From positions 1,534,276 through 1,598,275 of the forward strand of contig NZ_QYUM01000003.1 in assembly GCF_003590775.1 (NCBI RefSeq): a stretch of DNA of 64,000 nucleotides, in the 5' to 3' direction. Positions 31,286-39,406 of the stretch are shown here, in pieces; the stretch's first letter is position 1, and every line of letters begins with the position of its first letter. The notes below the pieces were generated by a model that was given only the letters and a program-made list of their open reading frames with translations, was not told where the DNA came from and did no database searches. Both the position numbers and the translations under genes were made by a program. This DNA is from Sphingomonas cavernae (lineage in GTDB: Bacteria > Pseudomonadota > Alphaproteobacteria > Sphingomonadales > Sphingomonadaceae).

Positions 31286-32194
31286 TCAGTCCCCATATCC
31301 GTAATAGGTACCGAAGCTGCGGGAATCGGCCTTGTAGCTCACCGCATTGAGCAACAACCTTATGGTCTCACACCCGTGGAGCAGCCCGAGCGCATCGCGC
31401 AGCTCTGCTTCGGTCGTGCGGTCGGCCTTGACCACCATCACGCACTGCCCGGCATGAAGCGCGAGCACCGAGGCTGGAGATGCCGCAAGCGCCGGCGGCG
31501 AATCGACGATCACGATCCGCGCGGGATTGCTGGTGAGCAGCGTCTCGAGCACGGCCGCAGTGTGCACGGACGCGAGTTGTTCGGTGTCACTGTTGGTCTG
31601 CTGGCCGGCTGGAAGAACATAGAGCCCCGCAACATCGGTGCGCACGATGCAGCTCTCGACGTCGAGCGTGGGGTCGGCCAGCGCATCCATGAGCCCGGGA
31701 CCATCCTCCAGCCCCAACGTCGCCAGTATCTCGGGCTTGGCGAAGTCCGCATCGACCAGCAGGACCTCGACGTCCTTCTCGGCGGCCATGGAGAGCGCAA
31801 GGTTGATCGCCGAAAAGGTCTTGCCCTCATTGGGTTTGGCGGACGCTACGAGGATCATCCGGCCCTTGGGGGCAGGATTGGCCTTGGCGTCGATCAGCAA
31901 CTGGCGCTTCACAAGTCGGAATTCCTCGCCCAACAGCCCGGCGGGCATATCGGGGAGGATGAATCCGGCTTCCTTCAACGCGTCACGGTCAACGCTGCCC
32001 TGCCGCCCCGCAAAGGCGCGCGGCGTGTGCAAAGGCAGGGTTTCGGTCCGCGGCGTGACCGGCGCGGCCTGGACGAAAACCGCCGGCGTCGGCAGCTCGA
32101 CGACATTGTCCGCAACGGCCTTTCGCAAATCGAAGACCTGCGAAGCGCGCTCGAGAAGCGAGCCGTTCGCGCTGAGGGGTGTGTGTTTGTTCAT
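31286..32194 (-). CDS. BY-kinase (tyrosine autokinase), XrtA-locus type
   Basis: This 302-residue cytoplasmic kinase domain is of the CpsD/Wzc-C type. Walker A is ASAKPNEGKTF (117-127), Walker A' lies in VEVLLVDADFAKPE (143-156) and Walker B in IVIVDSPPA. The carboxyl end SFGTYYGYGD carries a short tyrosine cluster, as expected for autophosphorylation. It pairs with the chain-length protein encoded just upstream (10 bp), which supplies the membrane activator part, so together they equal a split Wzc that controls polymer length. Confidence 0.92.
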   Translation of the reverse strand: MNKHTPLSANGSLLERASQVFDLRKAVADNVVELPTPAVFVQAAPVTPRTETLPLHTPRAFAGRQGSVDRDALKEAGFILPDMPAGLLGEEFRLVKRQLLIDAKANPAPKGRMILVASAKPNEGKTFSAINLALSMAAEKDVEVLLVDADFAKPEILATLGLEDGPGLMDALADPTLDVESCIVRTDVAGLYVLPAGQQTNSDTEQLASVHTAAVLETLLTSNPARIVIVDSPPALAASPASVLALHAGQCVMVVKADRTTEAELRDALGLLHGCETIRLLLNAVSYKADSRSFGTYYGYGD

Positions 32195-32204
32195 GACCTA
32201 TCCC

Positions 32205-33740
32205 TCAGGCGACCATGCCGCGCTGGATGAATTCGACGAGCAGGAGCAGCACCAACATGGCTGCCAGCCCGCCCGCGCCGCCTGCGAACCAGCGCAGTTT
32301 CTTGCGGCGCGCTTCCCGCTCGGCTGTGCTCAGCACCTCGCTGATCGTACCGATCACATGGAGCCCGCTCGCCTTGGCCAGCCTTTCCCCGGTGGCGTAG
32401 GTCGTCTGGAGCTGTCCCTTCGCGAACGCCGCGGCGATGCCGCCGCCGACGCCAGCCACCAGCACGAGCACCAGCAACAGCGGGCGGTTGGGCGAGACGG
32501 GTATGCGTGGGCTCGTCGGCGGATCGATCAGCTTGAAGATCACCGAATCGGTCTGGCTCTCGACCTCGTTCCTCAGGCGAATCTGCTCGCGGTCCTCGAG
32601 CAGCTTGTCATATTGCTGCTTGAGCACGTCATGGTCGCGGCTGATGCGCCCTTGCTCGGCCACCACGCCGGGGTCGGCGCTCTGTTTCGCCATCAACAGG
32701 TTCATGTCGCGCTGGAGCTGGTTCTTGCGCGCGCTCAGCGCGGCAACGATTGATTGCTTTTCAGCCTGCATCGCGCGCAGCGAAATATAGAGCGGATTGG
32801 AAGCCGCTCCCGCACCGCCGCCGATACGCGGCTCCCCGCTCGCCGCGGCGCGTGCGGCGGAAAGCTGGCGATTAAGCGCGACGACATCGGGATGCGCCTC
32901 GGTCCAGCCGCGCGCGCGTGCACCCGCGATCTGGCCTTCGATTTCCGCCAGGCGCTGCGCTGCGGGCCCGGCGGACGAGGGCATGGCGCCCGCGGTGCTG
33001 CCTGTCCCCGCCATCTGCGCGTTGACCGCGGATAACGAACTCTGCGCAGCTCCGAGGTCAGCGTCGACCTGCGACAGTTCAACGCGCGCCGCCTGCATCC
33101 GTTCGGCAAGCGATCCGACACCCGGGAGAAGCCCCGTATATTGCTGTTCGAACGCCATCCGCTTCTGTTCGGCATCCTGAAGCTGCTGCTCGCGCTCGGC
33201 GAGCTGACTGTCGAGGAAGCGCAGCGTCTGTTGCGTCTCCTCACGCCCGCCCGCCATGTTCTCGGCGACGAAGATGTCGATCAGCTTCTGCGCGATATCG
33301 CGCGCCAGCTTGGCATTCCCGGCGTCCGACATGCCGGGAAAGGACGCAGTCGCAGTGATCTCGAACAGGTTGTCCCGCTGGGCGGTGACCTTGATCGTTT
33401 CCTGAAGCACGGCGACCTTGTCCGCCACATCGCGCTCGCTCGCGACCGTCTGCCGGAGATCCGTGCCACGGACGATCTTTTCGAGATTGACCGCCGAGGT
33501 CAGCGTCTGGCGCACCCGGTCGATCTCGCGCTGGCGCTCGACCGGGGTGATACCGATCTTTTCGGGCAGGATCGACTGCATCTGTACGAAAATGCGCGCG
33601 TGCGATTCATAGCTGTTGGGAATCAGCGATACGACGAGCCAGCCGACCAGGCAGATCGCCCAGCCCACTGCGAGCGCAAGCCAGCGGCGCTGCCACAATC
33701 CGTGCAGCACGATGCGTATCTCGTCGTAAACACCATTCAT
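32205..33740 (-). CDS. Polysaccharide chain-length determinant (Wzz-like), XrtA-locus type
   Basis: This 511-residue inner-membrane co-polymerase has membrane helices near residues 19-38 (WLALAVGWAICLVGWLVVSL) and about 425-445, with a second carboxyl helix at about 487-505 (GGLAAMLVLLLLVEFI). Between them lies a long periplasmic coiled coil with repeated Gln/Glu/Ala heptads. The Pro-rich LIDPPTSPRIPVSPNRPLLL before the last helices is diagnostic of Wzz proteins. It sets glycan length and activates the adjacent tyrosine kinase. It starts 33 bp after the export lipoprotein. Confidence 0.93.
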   Translation of the reverse strand: MNGVYDEIRIVLHGLWQRRWLALAVGWAICLVGWLVVSLIPNSYESHARIFVQMQSILPEKIGITPVERQREIDRVRQTLTSAVNLEKIVRGTDLRQTVASERDVADKVAVLQETIKVTAQRDNLFEITATASFPGMSDAGNAKLARDIAQKLIDIFVAENMAGGREETQQTLRFLDSQLAEREQQLQDAEQKRMAFEQQYTGLLPGVGSLAERMQAARVELSQVDADLGAAQSSLSAVNAQMAGTGSTAGAMPSSAGPAAQRLAEIEGQIAGARARGWTEAHPDVVALNRQLSAARAAASGEPRIGGGAGAASNPLYISLRAMQAEKQSIVAALSARKNQLQRDMNLLMAKQSADPGVVAEQGRISRDHDVLKQQYDKLLEDREQIRLRNEVESQTDSVIFKLIDPPTSPRIPVSPNRPLLLVLVLVAGVGGGIAAAFAKGQLQTTYATGERLAKASGLHVIGTISEVLSTAEREARRKKLRWFAGGAGGLAAMLVLLLLVEFIQRGMVA

Positions 33741-33773
33741 AACAGATTGCGAACCTTCATGAAAATGGCGTGA

Positions 33774-34421
33774 TCAAAACGCACTTTCGGGAATGATGAT
33801 GACGTCGCCGGGCGCAAGACGAACGTTCGCGCTGGAATCACCCTGCTTGAGCAGCTTGTTGATCTTGAGCGCATATTCCTGTTGCTTGCCGCTGGCGCGG
33901 TCGAAGCGCACCAGGCGCGCACGGTTCCCCGCTGCGAATTCGGACAGACCGCCCACTGCAATCATGGCGTCAAGCAACGTCATATTGGCGCGATAGGGGA
34001 GCGAGGCAGGCTTTTCGGTCGCTCCGACGATGCGGACCTGCTGGGAGTAAGTACCCGAAAACTTGTCGACGATCACCGAAACCAGCGGATTCTCGATATA
34101 CTTGGTCAGCGCGCCCTTGATGTCCTCGGCAAGCACTGCGGGCGTCTTTCCCACCGCGGGCAGATCGGCGATCAGCGGGGTCGTGATCCGCCCGTCGGGC
34201 CGGACCTGGACCTTCGCTCCAAGCTCGGGATTGCGCCAGACGAAGATGGTGAGTTCATCCAGCGGGCCGATCACATACTCCTCGCCGGGCTTCTCCTCGA
34301 GCGCGACGAACGACGCTGACGGAAGCTCAGGGCTCGCCGCGCCGCCCATGCAGCCGCCCAAAGTGCTGGCAGCCAGCCCTGCGCCAAGCAAAGATCTGGA
34401 AACACCTGAACCAAAACGCAT
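33774..34421 (-). CDS. Polysaccharide export lipoprotein (Wza-like), XrtA-locus type
   Basis: This 215-residue lipoprotein starts at the ATG 34419-34421, chosen because it gives a signal with lipobox LGGC. The poly-export (PES) domain opens with EYVIGPLDELTIFVWRNPEL, followed by VRPDGRITTPLIADL, and a SLBB-like part covers about 125-200. The protein ends VRLAPGDVIIIPESAF. It would form the outer-membrane or periplasmic export channel. It is the first gene of the ten-gene XrtA unit, with 120 bp of non-coding DNA upstream. Confidence 0.93.
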   Translation of the reverse strand: MRFGSGVSRSLLGAGLAASTLGGCMGGAASPELPSASFVALEEKPGEEYVIGPLDELTIFVWRNPELGAKVQVRPDGRITTPLIADLPAVGKTPAVLAEDIKGALTKYIENPLVSVIVDKFSGTYSQQVRIVGATEKPASLPYRANMTLLDAMIAVGGLSEFAAGNRARLVRFDRASGKQQEYALKINKLLKQGDSSANVRLAPGDVIIIPESAF

Positions 34422-34541
34422 TTTTATCACCCCTTGCGCGCCATGCGCCACCGGCGCCCGCGCTAACGGGTCAATGCGGCTGCGGCGCTGGATCAGCGTC
34501 CTGTATCGGAGAAAGAGGTGAAAATAGTGTTAGGACTGGCG

Positions 34542-35774
34542 TCACCCGCCCAGCAGGACCTCCTGCGCCGGGCCATGGCCGAGAAAGGCCGAAGGGCTGG
34601 CCGTCGCGCCATAGGCACCCGCCATGAACACAGCGATGACATCATCGGGGCTGGCCTGGGGGAGGCCTACCTGGTCGCCGAGCCTGTCCAGCGGGGTGCA
34701 CAGACAGCCAACCACCGTTACCGCCTCTTCCGCCTCTGCACCGAAACGGTTGGCGACCGCGACGGGATAGTTGCGGCGCACCACAGTCCCGAAATTGCCG
34801 CTTGCCGCGAGCTGGTGGTGCAGTCCGCCATCAGTGACCAGGAAGGTTTCACCGTGACTCCGCTTGCGGTCGATTATCCGCGTCAGATAGACTCCTGCCT
34901 CGCCCACCAGCCAGCGCCCAAGCTCGATCGCGAATTCGGTGTCGCCGAGCAGATGTGCGTGCGTTTCAAATGCTTGCGCCAGAGCGATGCCAATCCGCTC
35001 GACGTCCAGCGGCACCTCGCCCGGGAAATAGGGAATGCCGAAGCCCCCGCCCAGATTGACCAGCGGCGGCGCCATCCCGATTTCGGTCGACAGTCTGGCA
35101 GACAGGGCCAGCGTCGCGGCCTGTGCCTCGACCAATGCGTCAGGATCAAGCGCCTGCGAGCCGCTAAAAATATGGAAGCCGCGCCATTCGGCGCCTTCGG
35201 CGATGATGTGCAATGCCAGGTCAGGCACTTCCGCCACGTCGACCCCGAAGGCGGTGGCACGCCCGCCCATGCGCATACCCGATCCTCGCAACTCGAAGTC
35301 GGGATTGATCCGGATCGCGAGCCTGGGTGCTATGCCAATCCTGCCTCCGATGTCGAGTGCGCGATCCACCTCGCTCGCCGATTCGCAATTGAGCGTCACC
35401 CCTTGGGCGAGCGCGGCCTCGATCTCGCGATCGCGTTTGCCCGGACCCGCAAAGGAAATGACGGAGGGTGCTGCACCGGCGTCGAGTGCAAGGCGCATCT
35501 CACCCTGTGAAGCAACGTCGATCCCATCGACGCGCGCCGCCATGACGCCGAGCAATGGCGGGAAGGGATTGGCCTTCATCGCATAATGGATCAGCAGCCC
35601 CGCGGGCATCGCGGCCCGCAAGCGATCGATTCGCGCCTCTATGATCGAAAGATCATAGACGAACAGCGGCGTGTCTCCCGCGGCTTCGATGATCTTCGAG
35701 ACGCGTTCGCCGCCGATGATGAGTTCACCATTCTCCCCCCGATAATCGGCGGGGATGCTGCCCATGGGTTTCAT
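34542..35774 (-). CDS. PLP-dependent decarboxylase, XrtA-locus type
   Basis: This 410-residue fold-type III decarboxylase belongs to the diaminopimelate/ornithine decarboxylase family. The PLP lysine is Lys67 in HYAMKANPFPP. Other family blocks are GIDVASQGEM, INPDFELRGSGMRMGGRATAFG, NLGGGFGIPYFPGE and VVGCLCTPLDRLG, where the Cys is the active-site residue of the partner subunit. It probably decarboxylates an amino acid, possibly while attached to the acyl carrier protein encoded at 38.4 kb (inference). Its start overlaps the ligase stop (ATGA). Confidence 0.92.
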   Translation of the reverse strand: MKPMGSIPADYRGENGELIIGGERVSKIIEAAGDTPLFVYDLSIIEARIDRLRAAMPAGLLIHYAMKANPFPPLLGVMAARVDGIDVASQGEMRLALDAGAAPSVISFAGPGKRDREIEAALAQGVTLNCESASEVDRALDIGGRIGIAPRLAIRINPDFELRGSGMRMGGRATAFGVDVAEVPDLALHIIAEGAEWRGFHIFSGSQALDPDALVEAQAATLALSARLSTEIGMAPPLVNLGGGFGIPYFPGEVPLDVERIGIALAQAFETHAHLLGDTEFAIELGRWLVGEAGVYLTRIIDRKRSHGETFLVTDGGLHHQLAASGNFGTVVRRNYPVAVANRFGAEAEEAVTVVGCLCTPLDRLGDQVGLPQASPDDVIAVFMAGAYGATASPSAFLGHGPAQEVLLGG

Positions 35775-37285
35775 GCCAAATGCTCCTGCCGGATGGCGCT
35801 TCGGTCGAGCTTGCCATTGGGATTGCGCGGTAACGCGTCACGCAGGCGGATCTCGCGCGGCTGCATATAGTTGGGCAGCTCCGCCCTGAACCATGACCTC
35901 AGCTTTTCCTGCGCGGCTTCGTGCGAACCGCCTGCCGGACGAGCGACAAGCAATATCGCCTCGCCCAACCGCGGATCAGGGACGCCCAACGCAACAGCTT
36001 CGGCCACCGCGCCGCTCGCGATCGCGGCCTCCTCGATCTCGGTTGGGCTGACACGGTTGCCCGCGGTCTTGATCATCTCGTCGTTGCGCCCTGAAAAGCG
36101 CAGCAAACCCTCCGCATCACGTACCACGGTGTCGCCCGACCAGACCGCGATGCCGCCCTGTTGCGAGGCCGGTGGGGCAGGCTTGAAGCGTTCGGCTGTC
36201 CGCGCGGGATCGCGCCAATAGCCCTGCGCCACCAACGGTCCGGCGTGCACAAGTTCGCCGGGCTCGCCGTCATCGGTCAGGCTGCCATCGGGGCGCACCA
36301 CCATCACCTCGGCAAAGGGGATCGCGCGGCCTATCGAGTCGGGATGGTCATCCGTCAGCGCCGGATCGAGATAGGTCGAACGGAAAGCCTCGGTCAGCCC
36401 ATACATCAGATAAAGTTCTGCGGCGGGGAACATTGCGCGGAGCTCTCGCACGAGCGGTACCGGCAGCCTGCCACCTGTGTTGGTTATCCGCCGAATCCGG
36501 GCCAGGGATTCCACGGGCCAGTCAATCTCTGCCAGTTGCACCCAAAGCGGCGGGACGCCCGCCAGACTGGTCACGCCGAAACGCTCGACCGCCTTGATCA
36601 CGTCGCGCGGTGTCAGATAGTCGAGCGGCACCGCACAACCGCCCCCTGCCCATGTCGAGAGCAACTGGCTCTGTCCGTAATCGAAGCTGAAGGGTAGCGC
36701 GCCGAGCACGCGGTCGGCGGGCGTGACCTTCAGATAATGCGCGACGCTGACCGCGCCCAGCCAGAGATTGGCGTGACTCAGCATCACCCCTTTCGGACGT
36801 CCAGTGGACCCGGAGGTGTAGAGAATTTCAACAAGTTCTGTGGGGTTACGCGATGATGGCGGCATGACGTCATCGCTGATCAGTGCATCCTCGTCAGTGA
36901 TCAGCGCGCAATCCGAAGGGCGATCGCCCTCGCCCAATGTCTCGGCGCGAGTCGCTTGCGTGACCAGCAAGCTTGCGCCGCTGTCGGCGAGGATATGTGC
37001 GACCTGCGCATGCTTGAGCAGCGGGTTGATCGGCACATAGACCAGCCCCGCGCGCGCCGCCGCCAGCGGCAGGACGCATGCCGCACGCGTCTTGGGCAAC
37101 CATGCCGCCACCCGGTCGCCGGACCTGAGCCCCTGCGCCAGCAACCCCATGGCCATCTGCCCCGCCAATATGTCGAGCTCGCGATAGCTGATCGTCCCGA
37201 ATCGGGCCGCAATTGCCAAATCTTCGGGAGAACCCTGTAGAACCAGGTGATCGAGCGGTTTTGGCGTACGGGAGGGGGCTTGCAC
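35771..37285 (-). CDS. AMP-forming acyl-CoA ligase, XrtA-locus type
   Basis: This 504-residue adenylate-forming enzyme has the P-loop YTSGSTGRPKG (156-166), YGLTEAF, GEPGELVHAGP and the hinge GRNDEMIKTAGNRVSPTEIE. The catalytic Lys lies in the final PRNPNGKLDR. The start is a GTG at 37283-37285 with an AAAGGAG ribosome site 5 bases upstream; a TTG 21 bases further out lacks one. It likely activates an acyl or aminoacyl substrate and could load the nearby acyl carrier protein. It begins only 35 bp from the divergent GNAT gene. Confidence 0.92.
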   Translation of the reverse strand: MQAPSRTPKPLDHLVLQGSPEDLAIAARFGTISYRELDILAGQMAMGLLAQGLRSGDRVAAWLPKTRAACVLPLAAARAGLVYVPINPLLKHAQVAHILADSGASLLVTQATRAETLGEGDRPSDCALITDEDALISDDVMPPSSRNPTELVEILYTSGSTGRPKGVMLSHANLWLGAVSVAHYLKVTPADRVLGALPFSFDYGQSQLLSTWAGGGCAVPLDYLTPRDVIKAVERFGVTSLAGVPPLWVQLAEIDWPVESLARIRRITNTGGRLPVPLVRELRAMFPAAELYLMYGLTEAFRSTYLDPALTDDHPDSIGRAIPFAEVMVVRPDGSLTDDGEPGELVHAGPLVAQGYWRDPARTAERFKPAPPASQQGGIAVWSGDTVVRDAEGLLRFSGRNDEMIKTAGNRVSPTEIEEAAIASGAVAEAVALGVPDPRLGEAILLVARPAGGSHEAAQEKLRSWFRAELPNYMQPREIRLRDALPRNPNGKLDRSAIRQEHLA

Positions 37286-37320
37286 TTTGGCTCCTTTGAC
37301 GTTCAACCCGAGACGAGCGA

Positions 37321-38376
37321 ATGGGGGATAGCGCCTTGTGGGTTAAGGGGGAATATTTCGACGACTTTGATGCGGTCGAGGCGGCGGCGCGCGGATCGCT
37401 CGACCGTGCTGCCCAACCCATCCTATTCGACCGCCTCGCCTGGTTTCGCCGGACCTGGGAACATTGCCCTCCCGGCGTTCGCCCGCTCGTCGCGCGCGCG
37501 GTGAGCGAGAAGGCGCAGTGCTGGCTGTTCCTGGCCCGGAAGGAGGACTTGTCGCTGACCGCGCTTGCGAGTTGGTACACGCTCGCCTTCCGGCCCGTCT
37601 TCAGCGGCGTCGCGGACGACGCCATGAAGCTGCGACTGCTGACCGCCATCGCCAAGCGATTACGCGGCACATTGAAGGCGCATCGCATCACGCTTTCCCC
37701 TGTGCCCGTCGAGGACGGCAGCGCCAAATTGCTGGCCGTCGCCTTCGCGCGCGCCGGCTGGAAGGTTGCACAGAGCCCCGCTACCGTAAATTGGGTGGCG
37801 CGCACTACTGGCCTGTCTTTTGCCGACTATTGGAAGCAGCGCCCGGGCGAGTTGCGCAGCACGGTGATGCGAAAGGCGGCGAAAACCGACCTCGAAATCG
37901 AAATTTTTCAATCTTTCGATGAAGCTGCATGGCAATGCTATGAAACCATATACGAACAGAGCTGGAAGCCGGAAGAAGGTGCGCCCGGCTTCTTGCGCAC
38001 GATGGCAACCGACGAAGGTACTGCGGGAACGCTGCGGCTGGGGGTCGCCAAGCTCGCGGGGCGCCCGGTCGCCGCACAGCTCTGGACCGTCGAGAATGGC
38101 GCCGCGATCATCCACAAGCTGGCCTATGTCGAGGATGCCGCTGCGCATTCCCCCGGGACGCTCCTCAGCGCCGCGATGTTCGAACATGCGCTCGATCGGG
38201 ATCAAGTGTCCCTGATCGATTATGGCACGGGCGATGACGGCTACAAGGCCAACTGGATGGATGACGCCCGCGCGCTCGAGCATCTCGAAATGTTCAATCC
38301 GCGAACCATCGCGGGATGGTTTGGCTGGATTCGCGCGAGGCTGCGCAATCTTGTCCGCGGGCGCAGGGTCGACTAG
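37321..38376 (+). CDS. GNAT/CelD-like acetyltransferase, XrtA-locus type
   Basis: This 351-residue protein contains a carboxyl BioF2/CelD-type GNAT domain: YWKQRPGELRSTVMRKAAK, YETIYEQSWKP, GAPGFLRTMA, GRPVAAQLWTVENGAAIIHK and SLIDYGTGDDGYKANWM. The amino half is less characteristic. It opens a four-gene unit (GNAT, ACP, hydrolase 2, hydrolase 1) facing away from the ligase/decarboxylase unit, with 35 bp between starts. It could transfer the carrier-bound acyl group onto a sugar. The ribosome site before ATG 37321 is weak, so a nearby downstream start cannot be excluded. Confidence 0.82.
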   Translation: MGDSALWVKGEYFDDFDAVEAAARGSLDRAAQPILFDRLAWFRRTWEHCPPGVRPLVARAVSEKAQCWLFLARKEDLSLTALASWYTLAFRPVFSGVADDAMKLRLLTAIAKRLRGTLKAHRITLSPVPVEDGSAKLLAVAFARAGWKVAQSPATVNWVARTTGLSFADYWKQRPGELRSTVMRKAAKTDLEIEIFQSFDEAAWQCYETIYEQSWKPEEGAPGFLRTMATDEGTAGTLRLGVAKLAGRPVAAQLWTVENGAAIIHKLAYVEDAAAHSPGTLLSAAMFEHALDRDQVSLIDYGTGDDGYKANWMDDARALEHLEMFNPRTIAGWFGWIRARLRNLVRGRRVD

Positions 38377-38411
38377 GGAACCGCGAAACCCGGTATGAGC
38401 GAGGATTACGC

Positions 38412-38684
38412 GTGAAATCTGCCGAAGCCGTCGAGATCGAGGATGCGGTGCGCGCCGTGCTCCGCGACGTGTTGGGACTGAATCCCGAGCGCGTCGCGGC
38501 CTTTGACGACAATACGCCATTGTTCGGGGCGTTGCCCGAGCTCGATTCGATGGCGGTCGCCGGATTGCTGACCGAGATCGAGGACCGACTGGGCATCATC
38601 ATCGACGATGACGAAGTAGACGGCGAAATGCTCGAGAGTTTTGGCCATCTCGTCGGCTTCGCCACAGCCAAGGCGCTCGGGTGA
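38412..38684 (+). CDS. Acyl carrier protein, XrtA-locus type
   Basis: This 90-residue acidic carrier protein starts with GTG at 38412 after a GAGGA ribosome site; the longer ORF upstream overlaps the GNAT gene and looks spurious. The 4'-phosphopantetheine attachment site is Ser46 in PELDSMAVAG. Helix 3 is unusually acidic (IIIDDDEVDGEM). It overlaps the hydrolase start by GTGA. With the ligase and decarboxylase on the opposite strand it forms a plausible thiotemplate for an acyl or amine group, which is inference from gene content. Confidence 0.9.
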   Translation: MKSAEAVEIEDAVRAVLRDVLGLNPERVAAFDDNTPLFGALPELDSMAVAGLLTEIEDRLGIIIDDDEVDGEMLESFGHLVGFATAKALG

Positions 38685-39406
38685 ACCCAGGCGGGCTGCA
38701 CTGGCTCGCCTACCCTTGGGGCGGCGGGCGCGAACGCATCGTCCGGATTGGTGACGATGGCGCAACACCGCTCTTGTTGCTGGCGCCGCTGCTCGAAGAA
38801 GCCAATCGCACGCGTCATTTCCTGATCCAGACGATGCACGGCCTGGCCGGACGGGGATTCTGCTGCTTCCTGCCCGACCTCCCGGGAACGCTCGAAAGCA
38901 GCGTGCCGATAGAGCAGGTCTCGTGGAATGACTGGCACGACGCGCTCGCATGCGCCAGGGCAGCGATTGGGCGCCCCTTTCACCTCGCCAGCTTTCGCGG
39001 CGGCGCGCTCCTCGACGGCGCGGTAGAGGCCAGCAGTCGCTGGAGGCTGGCGCCCGCTGCAGGCGAATCGCTCGTGCGCGAACTGATCCGCACAAAAATG
39101 GCCGCAGACCGTGAGGATGGACAGACCAAGTCGGCCGCCGCGCTCGAGGTGCATGCGCGGTCGGAAGGGCTTGAGGTATCGGGGTATCGCCTGAACGCCG
39201 GATTTGTCTCGGGCTTGAAAACGGCAACATCCAGCGCCGAAGGTTCCGTGCGCTCACTGCGACTGGAATCCGACCCATTGCCCGCCGACGCGCGCATTGC
39301 CGGCACACCGCTATGGCGGCGAATCGAGCCGTCGCATGATCCTGTTCTTTCACAATATGTTGTGAACGATATCGTTGAGTGGATATCAACATGCGCCAAT
39401 GGCTGA
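38681..39406 (+). CDS. Alpha/beta hydrolase 2, XrtA-locus type
   Basis: This 241-residue alpha/beta-fold protein is of the exosortase-associated hydrolase 2 kind. It starts with GTG overlapping the ACP stop. The nucleophile elbow, normally GxSxG, reads HLASFRGGALL, with Ser104 as the candidate nucleophile but Ala in place of the first Gly. RRIEPSHDPVLSQ near the end holds the candidate catalytic His. It may be a thioesterase acting on the carrier-bound product, or a non-catalytic partner of hydrolase 1. Confidence 0.85.
   Translation: MNPGGLHWLAYPWGGGRERIVRIGDDGATPLLLLAPLLEEANRTRHFLIQTMHGLAGRGFCCFLPDLPGTLESSVPIEQVSWNDWHDALACARAAIGRPFHLASFRGGALLDGAVEASSRWRLAPAAGESLVRELIRTKMAADREDGQTKSAAALEVHARSEGLEVSGYRLNAGFVSGLKTATSSAEGSVRSLRLESDPLPADARIAGTPLWRRIEPSHDPVLSQYVVNDIVEWISTCANG

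Noticed and set aside
37286..37306. Upstream TTG start for the acyl-CoA ligase
   Set aside because: No ribosome site precedes it, while the GTG at 37285 has AAAGGAG at ideal spacing.
38316..38411. 32-residue extension of the acyl carrier protein
   Set aside because: It overlaps the GNAT gene and has no similarity to carrier proteins; the GTG at 38412 has a GAGGA site.
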